The position numbers and the translations under genes were made by a program. A DNA stretch of 64,000 nt, from positions 333,501 to 397,500 of the forward strand of contig NZ_CP029185.2 in NCBI RefSeq assembly GCF_003096015.2. The letters are read 5' to 3'. The notes under the pieces are model-generated. The model was given only the letters and a program-made list of their open reading frames with translations, was not told the origin of the DNA and ran no database searches. Positions 1 through 7,753 of this stretch are shown piece after piece (position 1 is the first letter of the stretch; every line of letters begins with the position of its first letter). This stretch comes from Limnobaculum parvum. Lineage in GTDB: Bacteria; Pseudomonadota; Gammaproteobacteria; Enterobacterales; Enterobacteriaceae.

Positions 1-97
1 CCGTGCACAAAGGTAATATGTGCAACATTGCTTTTACGGCCGGAATACCCACAACCGCAGATATGAAAACTAAAAAACCATTCCCCCTGTATGCAAA

Positions 98-118
98 AAG
101 CGCCCCAAAGGGGCGCTT
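98..118 (-). terminator. Rho-independent terminator of frdABCD
   Basis: A perfect inverted repeat (AAGCGCCCC, 3-nt loop, GGGGCGCTT) lies 40 bases downstream of the frdD stop. On the minus strand it is followed by a short T run. This is a standard intrinsic terminator closing the frd operon. Bases 1-97 hold nothing I can call as a gene. Confidence 0.9.
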
Positions 119-157
119 CTTAACAACCGGTATCATGACAGTCAAAGGGCATACTGC

Positions 158-514
158 TTACAGCATCACCACCCCAATCACCGCAATCACACTCAGCGCC
201 GTCGCCAGACCGTAAAATACGAGCTTGCCCGCCGGCACGTGCCACTTCAGGTCATGGGTCATATGGTGCATACGGTGTAATCCACACCATATCGGCAGGA
301 TTATCATCAGCAGCAGGAATACCCGGCCAATAAATCCCTGACAGAACCCCAGAATACGCTCATAACTCAGCGCCTCCGGTGCCCAGCCCATCGGCAGAAT
401 GATGGCCACCAGTAAAATAATGACCGGCGCAATAATCGCTCCCCACATTCCGCCCGCACCAAACAGGCCCCAGAATACCGGCTCGTCAGAGCGCTTCGGA
501 TTTTGTTCAATCAT
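158..514 (-). CDS. frdD: Fumarate reductase membrane anchor subunit FrdD
   Basis: This is the second hydrophobic anchor subunit of quinol:fumarate reductase. With FrdC it holds the catalytic FrdAB dimer on the inner face of the cytoplasmic membrane and takes part in menaquinol oxidation. The 118-residue product matches the usual FrdD length (119 in E. coli). It shows three hydrophobic segments at roughly residues 18-45, 58-80 and 97-118, and a His-rich loop (CGLHRMHHMTHD) between the second and third. It is the last gene of frdABCD, 13 bases after frdC, and a terminator follows. Identity rests on family similarity and operon position. Confidence 0.97.
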   Translation of the reverse strand: MIEQNPKRSDEPVFWGLFGAGGMWGAIIAPVIILLVAIILPMGWAPEALSYERILGFCQGFIGRVFLLLMIILPIWCGLHRMHHMTHDLKWHVPAGKLVFYGLATALSVIAVIGVVML

Positions 515-527
515 GTCAGTCGACTCC

Positions 528-917
528 TTAAATCAGTGCCACGGCCAGAATTATCAGGCTCGCCACAATCGTTACGCCCCAGAAGAACATCACAATCGGC
601 TTCGCGCTCAGCTTCTCCTGTCCCACCACAATGTTCGCCGCCTTAGGGGCCAGGTCAAACCACGTCTTGGTATGCACCAGTGCCATAATCAGCGTAATGA
701 GGTTAATCACCATCACCACCGGGTTACTTAAAAAGCCCACAAAGCCAGACCAGCTCTCCGAACTTCTTAGTGCAAACACACCGAAAATCAGCACCAGACT
801 GAACCACACCGCAGGGATTGCCGTGCTCTCACGGAACATGTAAAACTTATAAAACCCGAGTCTCTTCCACCAGTCAGCGTTCACCTCGCGGACATAGGGC
901 TTACGTTTGGTCATCAT
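528..917 (-). CDS. frdC: Fumarate reductase membrane anchor subunit FrdC
   Basis: First membrane anchor of quinol:fumarate reductase, pairing with FrdD to form the quinone site. The product has 129 residues (131 in E. coli). It begins with the conserved TKRKPYVR motif, and three hydrophobic helices lie near residues 33-50, 66-82 and 107-128. HTKTWFDLAPKAAN in the second half is a family signature. Two adjacent ATG codons (917 and 914) could start it; the upstream GAGGG suits either. It lies 18 bases after frdB in the frd operon. Confidence 0.97.
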   Translation of the reverse strand: MMTKRKPYVREVNADWWKRLGFYKFYMFRESTAIPAVWFSLVLIFGVFALRSSESWSGFVGFLSNPVVMVINLITLIMALVHTKTWFDLAPKAANIVVGQEKLSAKPIVMFFWGVTIVASLIILAVALI

Positions 918-935
918 AATAGTATCCCTCTCCCT

Positions 936-1670
936 TTATTGAGGTTTCAGCATGGCAATCATAAAGTCTTTCGAACTCTCCACCTTGCCCTGCTGAATAG
1001 CAGAGGCCGGGTCAACGTGTTTAGGACAGACTTCAGAACAGTAACCGACGAAGGTACAGCTCCATACGCCATTCTTGCCGTTAAGCTGTGGCATACGGGC
1101 CGCTTTACCCTTATCACGCGTATCCAGATTGTAACGGTGTCCCAAGGTAATGGCCGCCGGACCAATAAACTCCGGGTTCAGACCAAACTGAGGACAGGCG
1201 GCATAACACAGGCCGCAGTTGATACAACCGGAAAACTGATGGTATTTCTCCATCTGGGCTGGCGTCTGAAGGGTCGGGCCGTTCTCCGGCTTCAGGCTGT
1301 CATTAATGATGTAAGGCTTAATGGCTTCCAGGCTCTCAATAAAGTGAGTCATGTCCACCACCAGGTCACGCTCAATCGGGAAGTTACCCAGCGCTTCTAC
1401 CTTCAGGCCACCGGTGTACTCCCGCAGGAAGGTCTTACAGGCCAGCTTCGGCACCTTATTGACCATCATGCCGCACGAACCACAAATCGCCATCCGGCAG
1501 GACCAGCGGTAAGACAAGTCCGGTGCCAGATTGTCCTTAATATAGCCCAGCGCATCCAGCAGTGAGGTGGATGCATCATAAGGCACATCATACGCCTCGA
1601 AGTGGGGTTCACTGTCGCGCTCGGGGTTGTAGCGCATGACTTCAACTTTGAGGGTTTTCATCTCAGACAT
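936..1670 (-). CDS. frdB: Fumarate reductase iron-sulfur subunit FrdB
   Basis: Electron-transfer subunit of fumarate reductase, passing electrons from menaquinol to the flavin of FrdA. All three cluster motifs are visible. The N-terminal ferredoxin-like domain has CRMAICGSCG with a downstream Cys ([2Fe-2S]). The C-terminal domain has CINCGLCYAACP and CTFVGYCSEVCP for the [4Fe-4S] and [3Fe-4S] centres. The length of 244 residues equals E. coli FrdB. The start overlaps the end of frdA by 8 bases, which suggests translational coupling. Confidence 0.98.
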   Translation of the reverse strand: MSEMKTLKVEVMRYNPERDSEPHFEAYDVPYDASTSLLDALGYIKDNLAPDLSYRWSCRMAICGSCGMMVNKVPKLACKTFLREYTGGLKVEALGNFPIERDLVVDMTHFIESLEAIKPYIINDSLKPENGPTLQTPAQMEKYHQFSGCINCGLCYAACPQFGLNPEFIGPAAITLGHRYNLDTRDKGKAARMPQLNGKNGVWSCTFVGYCSEVCPKHVDPASAIQQGKVESSKDFMIAMLKPQ

Positions 1671-3471
1671 TCGCCTGCTCCTTCTTTAATGCCTCTTCTT
1701 TAGCCTGGGCTTCCGCTTCGGCACCGTATACACGTTTAGCCGGTGCGAGGGTGGTAATTTTCACGTCACTGTACTCAATGCGCGGGGTGGTGCTGTTCGG
1801 GCTGTAGAAGGCCAGTGAGTGTTTCAGGAAGTTCACGTCATCACGCTCGGTACAGCCGTCATCCAGACGCTGGTGTGCGCCACGGGATTCACGACGTAAC
1901 AGCGCCGAGTGGGCCATACAGTCAGCCACATCCAGACCGTGACCCAACTCAATGGTATACAGCAGGTCCGTGTTGAACACGCTGGAGCGGTCAGTAATGC
2001 TAACGCGCTTGAAGCGGTCTTTCAGTTCAGCAATCTTGTCGACGGTCTTTTGCATCAGCTCTTCGGTACGGTAGATACCGCACCCTTCTTCCATGCTCAG
2101 GCCCATCTCATCACGGATTTTCGACCAGTTCTCGGTGCCTTCTTGCTTAAGCAGGGCATGCAGACGGCCTTCGATATCCGCCACCTGTGCATCCAGTGCG
2201 CTGCTGTTAGCCGGTGCGGCCGATTTGGCACGTGCAATAGCATGTTCACCGGCCACGCGACCAAACACCACCAGCTCCGCCAAGGAGTTAGAACCCAGAC
2301 GGTTAGCGCCGTGCATCCCCACAGACGAACATTCGCCCACGGCAAACAGACCGGTCAGACGGGTTTCACACTGTTGGTTGGTTTCAATCCCGCCCATGGT
2401 GTAGTGCGCGGTAGGACGAACCGGAATAGGCTCTTTCACCGGGTCAACGCCGACATAGGCTTTGGAGAGTTCGCAGATAAACGGCAGACGTTCAAGCAGC
2501 TTCTTCTCACCCAGATGACGCAAGTCCAGATAGACCACATCGCCGCGCGGAGAAGGAATGGTGCGACCGGCGCGCCATTCGTGCCAGAAGGCTTGGGAGA
2601 CTTTGTCGCGGGGACCCAGCTCCATGTATTTGTTTTCCGGTTTGCCCAGCGGGGTCTCAGGACCCATGCCGTAATCTTGCAGGTAACGGTAGCCGTCTTT
2701 GTTGACCAGAATACCGCCCTCACCACGACAACCTTCGGTCATCAGGATACCGGAGCCGGGCAGGCCGGTTGGGTGATACTGAACGAACTCCATATCACGC
2801 AATGGCACGCCGTGACGGAACGCCATCCCCATACCGTCACCGGTGACGATACCGCCGTTGGTGTTGTAACGGTAAACGCGGCCTGCACCACCGGTGGCCA
2901 TCACCACGGCATTGGCCCGGATTTGAATCAGGGTCCCTTCCATCATGTTCATGGCGACTAAACCACGGACATGACCTTCGTCAGAGAGCAGGTCGAGAAC
3001 GAAATGCTCATCAAAGCGCTTGATGTTAGGGTACTTAAGGGAGGTCTGGAAAAGGGTGTGAAGCATGTGGAAGCCGGTTTTATCGGCGGCAAACCAAGTC
3101 CGTTCAACTTTCATGCCGCCGAATCGACGGACGTTGATGGAGCCATCGTCTTTACGGCTCCAAGGGCAGCCCCACTGTTCCATCTGGACCATTTCGCGCG
3201 GACTGTTTTCCACGAAGTACTGGACGACGTCTTGCTCACAAAGCCAGTCACCACCGGCGACGGTGTCATGGAAGTGAGATTCGAAGCTGTCTTCGGGCTT
3301 GATAACGGCAGCGGAGCCGCCTTCAGCGGCGACGGTGTGGCTGCGCATGGGGTAGACTTTAGAAATCAGCGCAATGGTGCTGTTGGGGTTGGCTTCGGCA
3401 GCGGCAATGGCAGCACGAAGACCGCCGCCCCCTGCTCCGATGATAGCAATGTCTGCGTTAAAGGTTTGCAC
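1663..3471 (-). CDS. frdA: Fumarate reductase flavoprotein subunit FrdA
   Basis: Catalytic subunit that reduces fumarate to succinate as the terminal step of anaerobic fumarate respiration. It has 602 residues, as in E. coli. The N-terminal dinucleotide fold IGAGGGGLRAA is followed by RSHTVAAEGG with His45, the expected covalent FAD attachment site. The substrate-domain signature HPTGLPGSGILMTEG and the conserved RPTAHYTMGGIE are present. The start has GGAGG a few bases upstream. It is the first gene of frdABCD and is transcribed away from the divergent hydrogenase-2 cluster. Confidence 0.98.
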   Translation of the reverse strand: MQTFNADIAIIGAGGGGLRAAIAAAEANPNSTIALISKVYPMRSHTVAAEGGSAAVIKPEDSFESHFHDTVAGGDWLCEQDVVQYFVENSPREMVQMEQWGCPWSRKDDGSINVRRFGGMKVERTWFAADKTGFHMLHTLFQTSLKYPNIKRFDEHFVLDLLSDEGHVRGLVAMNMMEGTLIQIRANAVVMATGGAGRVYRYNTNGGIVTGDGMGMAFRHGVPLRDMEFVQYHPTGLPGSGILMTEGCRGEGGILVNKDGYRYLQDYGMGPETPLGKPENKYMELGPRDKVSQAFWHEWRAGRTIPSPRGDVVYLDLRHLGEKKLLERLPFICELSKAYVGVDPVKEPIPVRPTAHYTMGGIETNQQCETRLTGLFAVGECSSVGMHGANRLGSNSLAELVVFGRVAGEHAIARAKSAAPANSSALDAQVADIEGRLHALLKQEGTENWSKIRDEMGLSMEEGCGIYRTEELMQKTVDKIAELKDRFKRVSITDRSSVFNTDLLYTIELGHGLDVADCMAHSALLRRESRGAHQRLDDGCTERDDVNFLKHSLAFYSPNSTTPRIEYSDVKITTLAPAKRVYGAEAEAQAKEEALKKEQANV

Positions 3472-4201
3472 TGCATTCCTCCAAATCTTATTGTGTGTAG
3501 CAACGGGTTAATTATATGAACTGGCATATTATAGCCGAGCTAGCGAGCTTAATATGGCATTTGCATCACTCTTTTGTTGTATGAGTGATAAAATATTTGT
3601 GTATTTTTCATATTATGTATGTTCTTTATTATTTTAATTGATTTAATTTTCAAAAGAGATATTTGGCTGTTTATCATATACCAAATACTTTCCACCACAT
3701 TGATCATGGCTTCTAGCTAAATTCGGCAATGTTATCCCATGCTGAATGTCAGTCGATATCTCGTGCATGAACTTTAGCATTTTCATCATTACTTCTTGTG
3801 TTTTTTAGCCTAAAGAGATCGAAGTGCATCACCGCGGCGGAAAATTGACTAATAAACAGAAGAGCACTTAAAAATATTTCGCCCGTTGGTTTTTCCTATA
3901 TTAATTTATTAGGAAATTTGAATGTTTTTTATCTACTGTAGCCATTCCTCGACGTGAAATCGGTCAATATGCAGCGCATAAATTATTATCAAAAATAGGT
4001 CTGCCACATCACAATAAACAGAATATAGGTGATAATGAAATAATAATGTTTCCACCTTTTTCATTGATTATCGGAGATGCTTAACGTATCAGCGAATATT
4101 GTTTTTTATGGAATGATTCTTATTTGAATTCTTATTATTCATTTGATTTTAAAGTGTATTTATATTTTGTTACTTATTGCTTTTTCCTATTCTTTTTCCC
4201 C

Positions 4202-4215
4202 CTGATCAATATCAA
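4202..4215. promoter_or_regulatory. FNR-like site, one mismatch
   Basis: CTGAT-CAAT-ATCAA differs from the FNR consensus TTGAT-N4-ATCAA at one position. It is centred about 175 bases upstream of the perfect FNR box, in the frd/hyb divergent region. It could be an auxiliary site or chance in AT-rich DNA. Confidence 0.35.
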
Positions 4216-4376
4216 AAGTTTTGAATATCGCTCTACGTATAATCAAGTGTAGTTATATAAAATAAGTCAATGTTACCAATTATTAATTCATTGTTAATTT
4301 TAAGTTAATAGCATGCATTTGCTGAATCGTTTTTAGTCACATATCAATGAAATAATGGACCTATGTTTCACGGTGT

Positions 4377-4417
4377 TTGATAAAGATCAAACGAGGTTTG
4401 TTTCATAGGCCTAACAT
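4377..4417 (+). promoter_or_regulatory. FNR-dependent promoter of the hyb cluster
   Basis: TTGAT-AAAG-ATCAA at 4377-4390 is a perfect FNR consensus palindrome, with extra symmetric T/A flanks. A TAACAT -10-like hexamer lies at 4412-4417, predicting a start near 4424-4425. That places the box centre about 41 bases upstream, the geometry of class II FNR-activated promoters. It predicts anaerobic induction of hydrogenase-2. The -10 assignment is inferred from spacing. Confidence 0.75.
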
Positions 4418-4477
4418 TCGGCCACTAAATTCGTATAAATGAATAATGTCGTTAGTCACCGTAAAGGAATAATTATA

Positions 4478-5596
4478 ATGATAGAAGACAACCCTCTTCT
4501 TCCTTCCCACGGTATTAATCGCCGTGATTTTATGAAGCTGTGTACCGCACTGGCCGCTACTATGGGTCTAAGTGCAAATGCAGCCGCTGAAATTGCGGAA
4601 TCGGTTAGTAACCCTCAGCGCCCGCCTGTTATCTGGATTGGGGCGCAAGAGTGTACGGGATGTACGGAATCGTTGCTGCGTGCGACTCATCCAACCGTTG
4701 AGAACCTACTGCTGGAAACGATTTCACTTGAGTATCATGAAGTGCTTTCTGCCGCTTTCGGTCATCAGGTTGAAGAAAACAAGCATAATGCCATTGAGAA
4801 ATATAAAGGGCAGTACGTACTGGTCGTTGATGGTTCTATTCCATTAAAAGATAACGGCATTTACTGTATGGTGGCGGGTGAACCTATTATCGACCATATT
4901 CGCAAAGCGGCTGAGCATGCTGCGGCGATTATTGCGATCGGTTCTTGTGCGGCATGGGGTGGTGTAGCTGCCGCGGGCGTCAACCCGACGGGAGCCGTTG
5001 GTCTGCAGGAAGTTCTTCCGGGTAAAACGGTGATTAATATTCCTGGTTGCCCACCAAACCCACATAACTTTTTGGCAACGGTTGCCCACATTATTACTTT
5101 CGGTAAAGCACCGAAGCTGGATGCTAAAAACCGACCTACCTTTGCCTATGGTCGTCTGATTCACGAACACTGCGAACGCCGCCCACATTTCGATGCGGGT
5201 CGCTTTGCGAAAGAGTTTGGTGATGAGGGGCACCGTGAAGGTTGGTGTCTGTACCATTTAGGCTGTAAAGGTCCTGAAACTTACGGTAACTGTTCAACCC
5301 TGCAATTCTGCGACGTTGGTGGTGTATGGCCTGTGGCTATTGGTCACCCTTGCTATGGTTGTAACGAAGAAGGGGTTGGCTTCCATAAAGGTATTCACCA
5401 ACTGGCGAGCGTTCAAAATCCAACGCCGCGCTATGCGAAGCCAGACGTCGACAACCGTGAGGGTGGAAGTATTTCACCAACGGCGGTTGGCTTGATTGGC
5501 GGTGTGGCTGGTCTGGTTGCTGGGGTAAGCGTGATGTCGGTTCGTGAACTTGGGCGTCAGCAAAAGAAAGACGATACCGAATCACGGGGAGAATAA
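4478..5596 (+). CDS. hybO: Hydrogenase-2 small subunit HybO
   Basis: Iron-sulfur small subunit of the periplasm-facing, membrane-bound [NiFe] hydrogenase-2. It carries electrons from the Ni-Fe site in HybC. The start at 4478 is chosen over the in-frame ATG at 4439 because AAGGA lies 9 bases upstream and the 372-residue product then equals E. coli HybO. A Tat signal (NRRDFMK, residues 14-20) leads the protein. Cluster-binding cysteines follow in ECTGCTE, GSCAAWGG, PGCPPNP, HLGCKGPETYGNC and HPCYGC. A hydrophobic C-terminal helix (about residues 325-345) anchors it. It is the first gene of the cluster, 3 bases before hybA. Confidence 0.97.
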   Translation: MIEDNPLLPSHGINRRDFMKLCTALAATMGLSANAAAEIAESVSNPQRPPVIWIGAQECTGCTESLLRATHPTVENLLLETISLEYHEVLSAAFGHQVEENKHNAIEKYKGQYVLVVDGSIPLKDNGIYCMVAGEPIIDHIRKAAEHAAAIIAIGSCAAWGGVAAAGVNPTGAVGLQEVLPGKTVINIPGCPPNPHNFLATVAHIITFGKAPKLDAKNRPTFAYGRLIHEHCERRPHFDAGRFAKEFGDEGHREGWCLYHLGCKGPETYGNCSTLQFCDVGGVWPVAIGHPCYGCNEEGVGFHKGIHQLASVQNPTPRYAKPDVDNREGGSISPTAVGLIGGVAGLVAGVSVMSVRELGRQQKKDDTESRGE

Positions 5597-5598
5597 CC

Positions 5599-6588
5599 GT
5601 GAATAGACGCAATTTCCTTAAAATAGCTTCAGGTGGTGCGCTGCTGGCGGGTGGTACGTCTACCTGTCTTGCGGCTGCTGAGAATAAACCACCTATTCCG
5701 GGTGCGCTGGGGATGTTATATGACTCGACGCTTTGTGTGGGCTGTCAGGCCTGTGTGGCAAAGTGTCAGGACATTAACCATCCACAGCGTAACCCTATTG
5801 GCAATCAAACGTGGTCAAACAACGACAAGCTGTCCCCTTATACCAATAATATTATTCAGGTGTGGAGCAGCGGTACGGGTGAAAACAAAGATCAGGAAGT
5901 CGACGGTTACGCTTACATCAAAAAGCAGTGTATGCACTGTGTTGATCCAAACTGCGTTTCAGTTTGTCCGGTGTCTGCCCTGAAGAAAGATCCAAAGACC
6001 GGCATCGTTCACTACGACGCTGACATTTGTACCGGTTGTCGTTACTGCATGGTGGGTTGCCCCTATAACATTCCTAAATATGACTATAACAATCCATTTG
6101 GTGAATTACACAAGTGCGAACTGTGTAACCAGAAAGGTGTTGAGCGCCTGAATAAAGGTGGCTTACCGGGCTGTGTGGAAGTTTGTCCTGCTGGCGCGGT
6201 GATTTTTGGGACGCGTGAAGAGTTGATGGCGGAAGCCAAGAAGCGCTTGGCGCTGAAAGCCGGTGATGAATATCGCTATCCTCGTCAGACGCTAAACGGT
6301 AGCGATCCTTATCTGCATACGGTTCCGCATTACTATCCGCATCTCTATGGTGAAAAAGAGGGCGGTGGTACACAAGTGTTAGTGTTGACCGGTGTTCCTT
6401 TTAAAAACCTTGATTTGCCGGAGCTTGCCGATCTTTCTACCGGTGCGCGTTCTGAAAATATTCAGCATACGGTTTATAAAGGCATGATGTTGCCGCTGGC
6501 CGTTTTAGCGGGCTTAACCGTGTTGGTTCGTCGTAATACGAAAAACGACCATCACGAAGAAGGAGATGATAATGAGCACACATCATAA
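5599..6588 (+). CDS. hybA: Hydrogenase-2 ferredoxin-like subunit HybA
   Basis: Periplasmic [4Fe-4S] protein that links HybO to the membrane protein HybB and so to menaquinone. It starts with GTG, 3 bases after hybO, with GGGGAGA upstream. A Tat signal (NRRNFLK) and an Ala-rich h-region begin the protein. Four cysteine clusters follow, including CVGCQACVAKC, CMHCVDPNCVSVCP and CTGCRYCMVGCP. A single C-terminal helix (LPLAVLAGLTVLV) anchors it. The length of 329 residues agrees with E. coli HybA (328). Confidence 0.97.
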   Translation: MNRRNFLKIASGGALLAGGTSTCLAAAENKPPIPGALGMLYDSTLCVGCQACVAKCQDINHPQRNPIGNQTWSNNDKLSPYTNNIIQVWSSGTGENKDQEVDGYAYIKKQCMHCVDPNCVSVCPVSALKKDPKTGIVHYDADICTGCRYCMVGCPYNIPKYDYNNPFGELHKCELCNQKGVERLNKGGLPGCVEVCPAGAVIFGTREELMAEAKKRLALKAGDEYRYPRQTLNGSDPYLHTVPHYYPHLYGEKEGGGTQVLVLTGVPFKNLDLPELADLSTGARSENIQHTVYKGMMLPLAVLAGLTVLVRRNTKNDHHEEGDDNEHTS

Positions 6589-7753
6589 GCCAACGCCGCT
6601 GGGCGGCAAACTCGTCAGCTGGCCGATTATCGTATTCGGGCCGTTGGTTGTGCTGTGCTTAATTTTTGTGGTTAAGCGTTTAGTCTTTGGACTGGGTTCG
6701 GTATCCGATCTTAACGGTGGTTATCCGTGGGGTATTTGGATTGCCTTTGACCTGTTGATTGGTACCGGTTTTGCCTGTGGTGGTTGGGCGTTAGCTTGGG
6801 CGGTATATGTCTTTAACAAAGGTGAATACCATCCTCTGGTTCGTCCTGCGCTGTTAGCCAGCCTGTTTGGTTACTCTCTGGGTGGGCTGTCGATTACCAT
6901 CGACGTAGGTCGTTACTGGAACTTACCGTACTTCTACATTCCGGGTTATTTCAACGTGAACTCGGTACTGTTTGAAACTGCGGTATGTATGACCATCTAT
7001 ATTGGCATCATGGCGTTAGAATTTGCACCAGTGTTGTTTGAACGTATGGGATGGAAATTATCCCTGAAGCGTCTTAATAAAGTGATGTTCTTTGTTCTTG
7101 CGCTGGGCGCGTTACTGCCAACCATGCACCAATCATCAATGGGTTCTCTGATGATTGCCGCGGGTCATAAAGTCCATCCAATTTGGCAAAGCTATGAAAT
7201 GCTCCCGCTTTACTCACTGCTGACCGCTTTTATTATGGGATTCTCGATAGTGATATTCGAAGGATCGCTGGTGCAGGCAGGGCTAAGAGGTAAAGGGCAG
7301 GATGAAAAAGCGATGTTCAGGAAGCTGATGGGTATCATTAGTATATTCCTGTTGCTCTTCCTGGTATTTCGTTTCGGCGAACTGGTTTACAGAGATAAGT
7401 TGTCTTATATCTTTGCCGGTGACTTCTATGCGGTGATGTTCTGGATTGAAATCGCACTGCTGCTGTTCCCGCTGGTGGTCTTCCGTTTCCGTAAATGGGC
7501 TAACGATTCTCGTATGCTGTTTATCGGTGCTGTCAGTATGTTATTGGGTTGTGCTATGTGGCGTATGTCTTACTCCCTGGTTGCATTTAATCCAGGTGGT
7601 GGTTACCACTATTTCCCAACTTGGGAAGAACTGTTAATTTCAATTGGCTTTGTGAGTATCGAGATATGTGCCTATATCTTACTGATTCGTCTACTGCCGG
7701 TTATTCCTTCTTTAAAAAATCTTCACAAGAATCAAGAGGCTAGTAAAGCATGA
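6572..7753 (+). CDS. hybB: Hydrogenase-2 integral membrane subunit HybB
   Basis: NrfD/PsrC-like integral membrane subunit that passes electrons from HybA to the quinone pool and contributes to energy coupling by hydrogenase-2. I take the ATG at 6572, 6 bases after AGGAG, rather than the ATG at 6566 that abuts it. The 393-residue product then matches the family (392 in E. coli). About ten hydrophobic helices run through the sequence. Conserved stretches include GGYPWGIWIAFDLLIGTG and LPTMHQSSMGSL. It overlaps hybA by 17 bases and hybC by 4. Confidence 0.96.
   Translation: MSTHHKPTPLGGKLVSWPIIVFGPLVVLCLIFVVKRLVFGLGSVSDLNGGYPWGIWIAFDLLIGTGFACGGWALAWAVYVFNKGEYHPLVRPALLASLFGYSLGGLSITIDVGRYWNLPYFYIPGYFNVNSVLFETAVCMTIYIGIMALEFAPVLFERMGWKLSLKRLNKVMFFVLALGALLPTMHQSSMGSLMIAAGHKVHPIWQSYEMLPLYSLLTAFIMGFSIVIFEGSLVQAGLRGKGQDEKAMFRKLMGIISIFLLLFLVFRFGELVYRDKLSYIFAGDFYAVMFWIEIALLLFPLVVFRFRKWANDSRMLFIGAVSMLLGCAMWRMSYSLVAFNPGGGYHYFPTWEELLISIGFVSIEICAYILLIRLLPVIPSLKNLHKNQEASKA

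Larger units (their letters stand above)
3472..4477. other. AT-rich divergent regulatory region between frd and hyb
   Basis: About 1 kb without a supportable gene. It is markedly AT-rich, with long A/T runs near 3580-3660 and 4100-4170. It must hold the promoters of frdABCD (minus) and hybO (plus). On the minus strand a TATAAT lies at 3528-3533, about 55 bases from frdA, but no convincing -35 is paired with it. On the plus strand a perfect FNR box (4377-4390) and a candidate -10 (4412-4417) precede hybO, and a one-mismatch FNR-like site lies at 4202-4215. The base composition would suit H-NS binding (inference). A stop-to-stop frame at 3905-4084 has no early start codon and was not called. 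Confidence 0.7.

Noticed and set aside
1909..2961. Long plus-strand frame (350 codons) opposite frdA
   Set aside because: Shadow of a strongly conserved gene; the translation is low-complexity and has no recognisable domain.
3905..4084. Stop-to-stop frame of 59 codons in the frd-hyb gap, ending in MFPPFSLIIGDA
   Set aside because: No ATG, GTG or TTG near the beginning, no ribosome-binding site and no family I recognise; AT-rich DNA gives such frames by chance.
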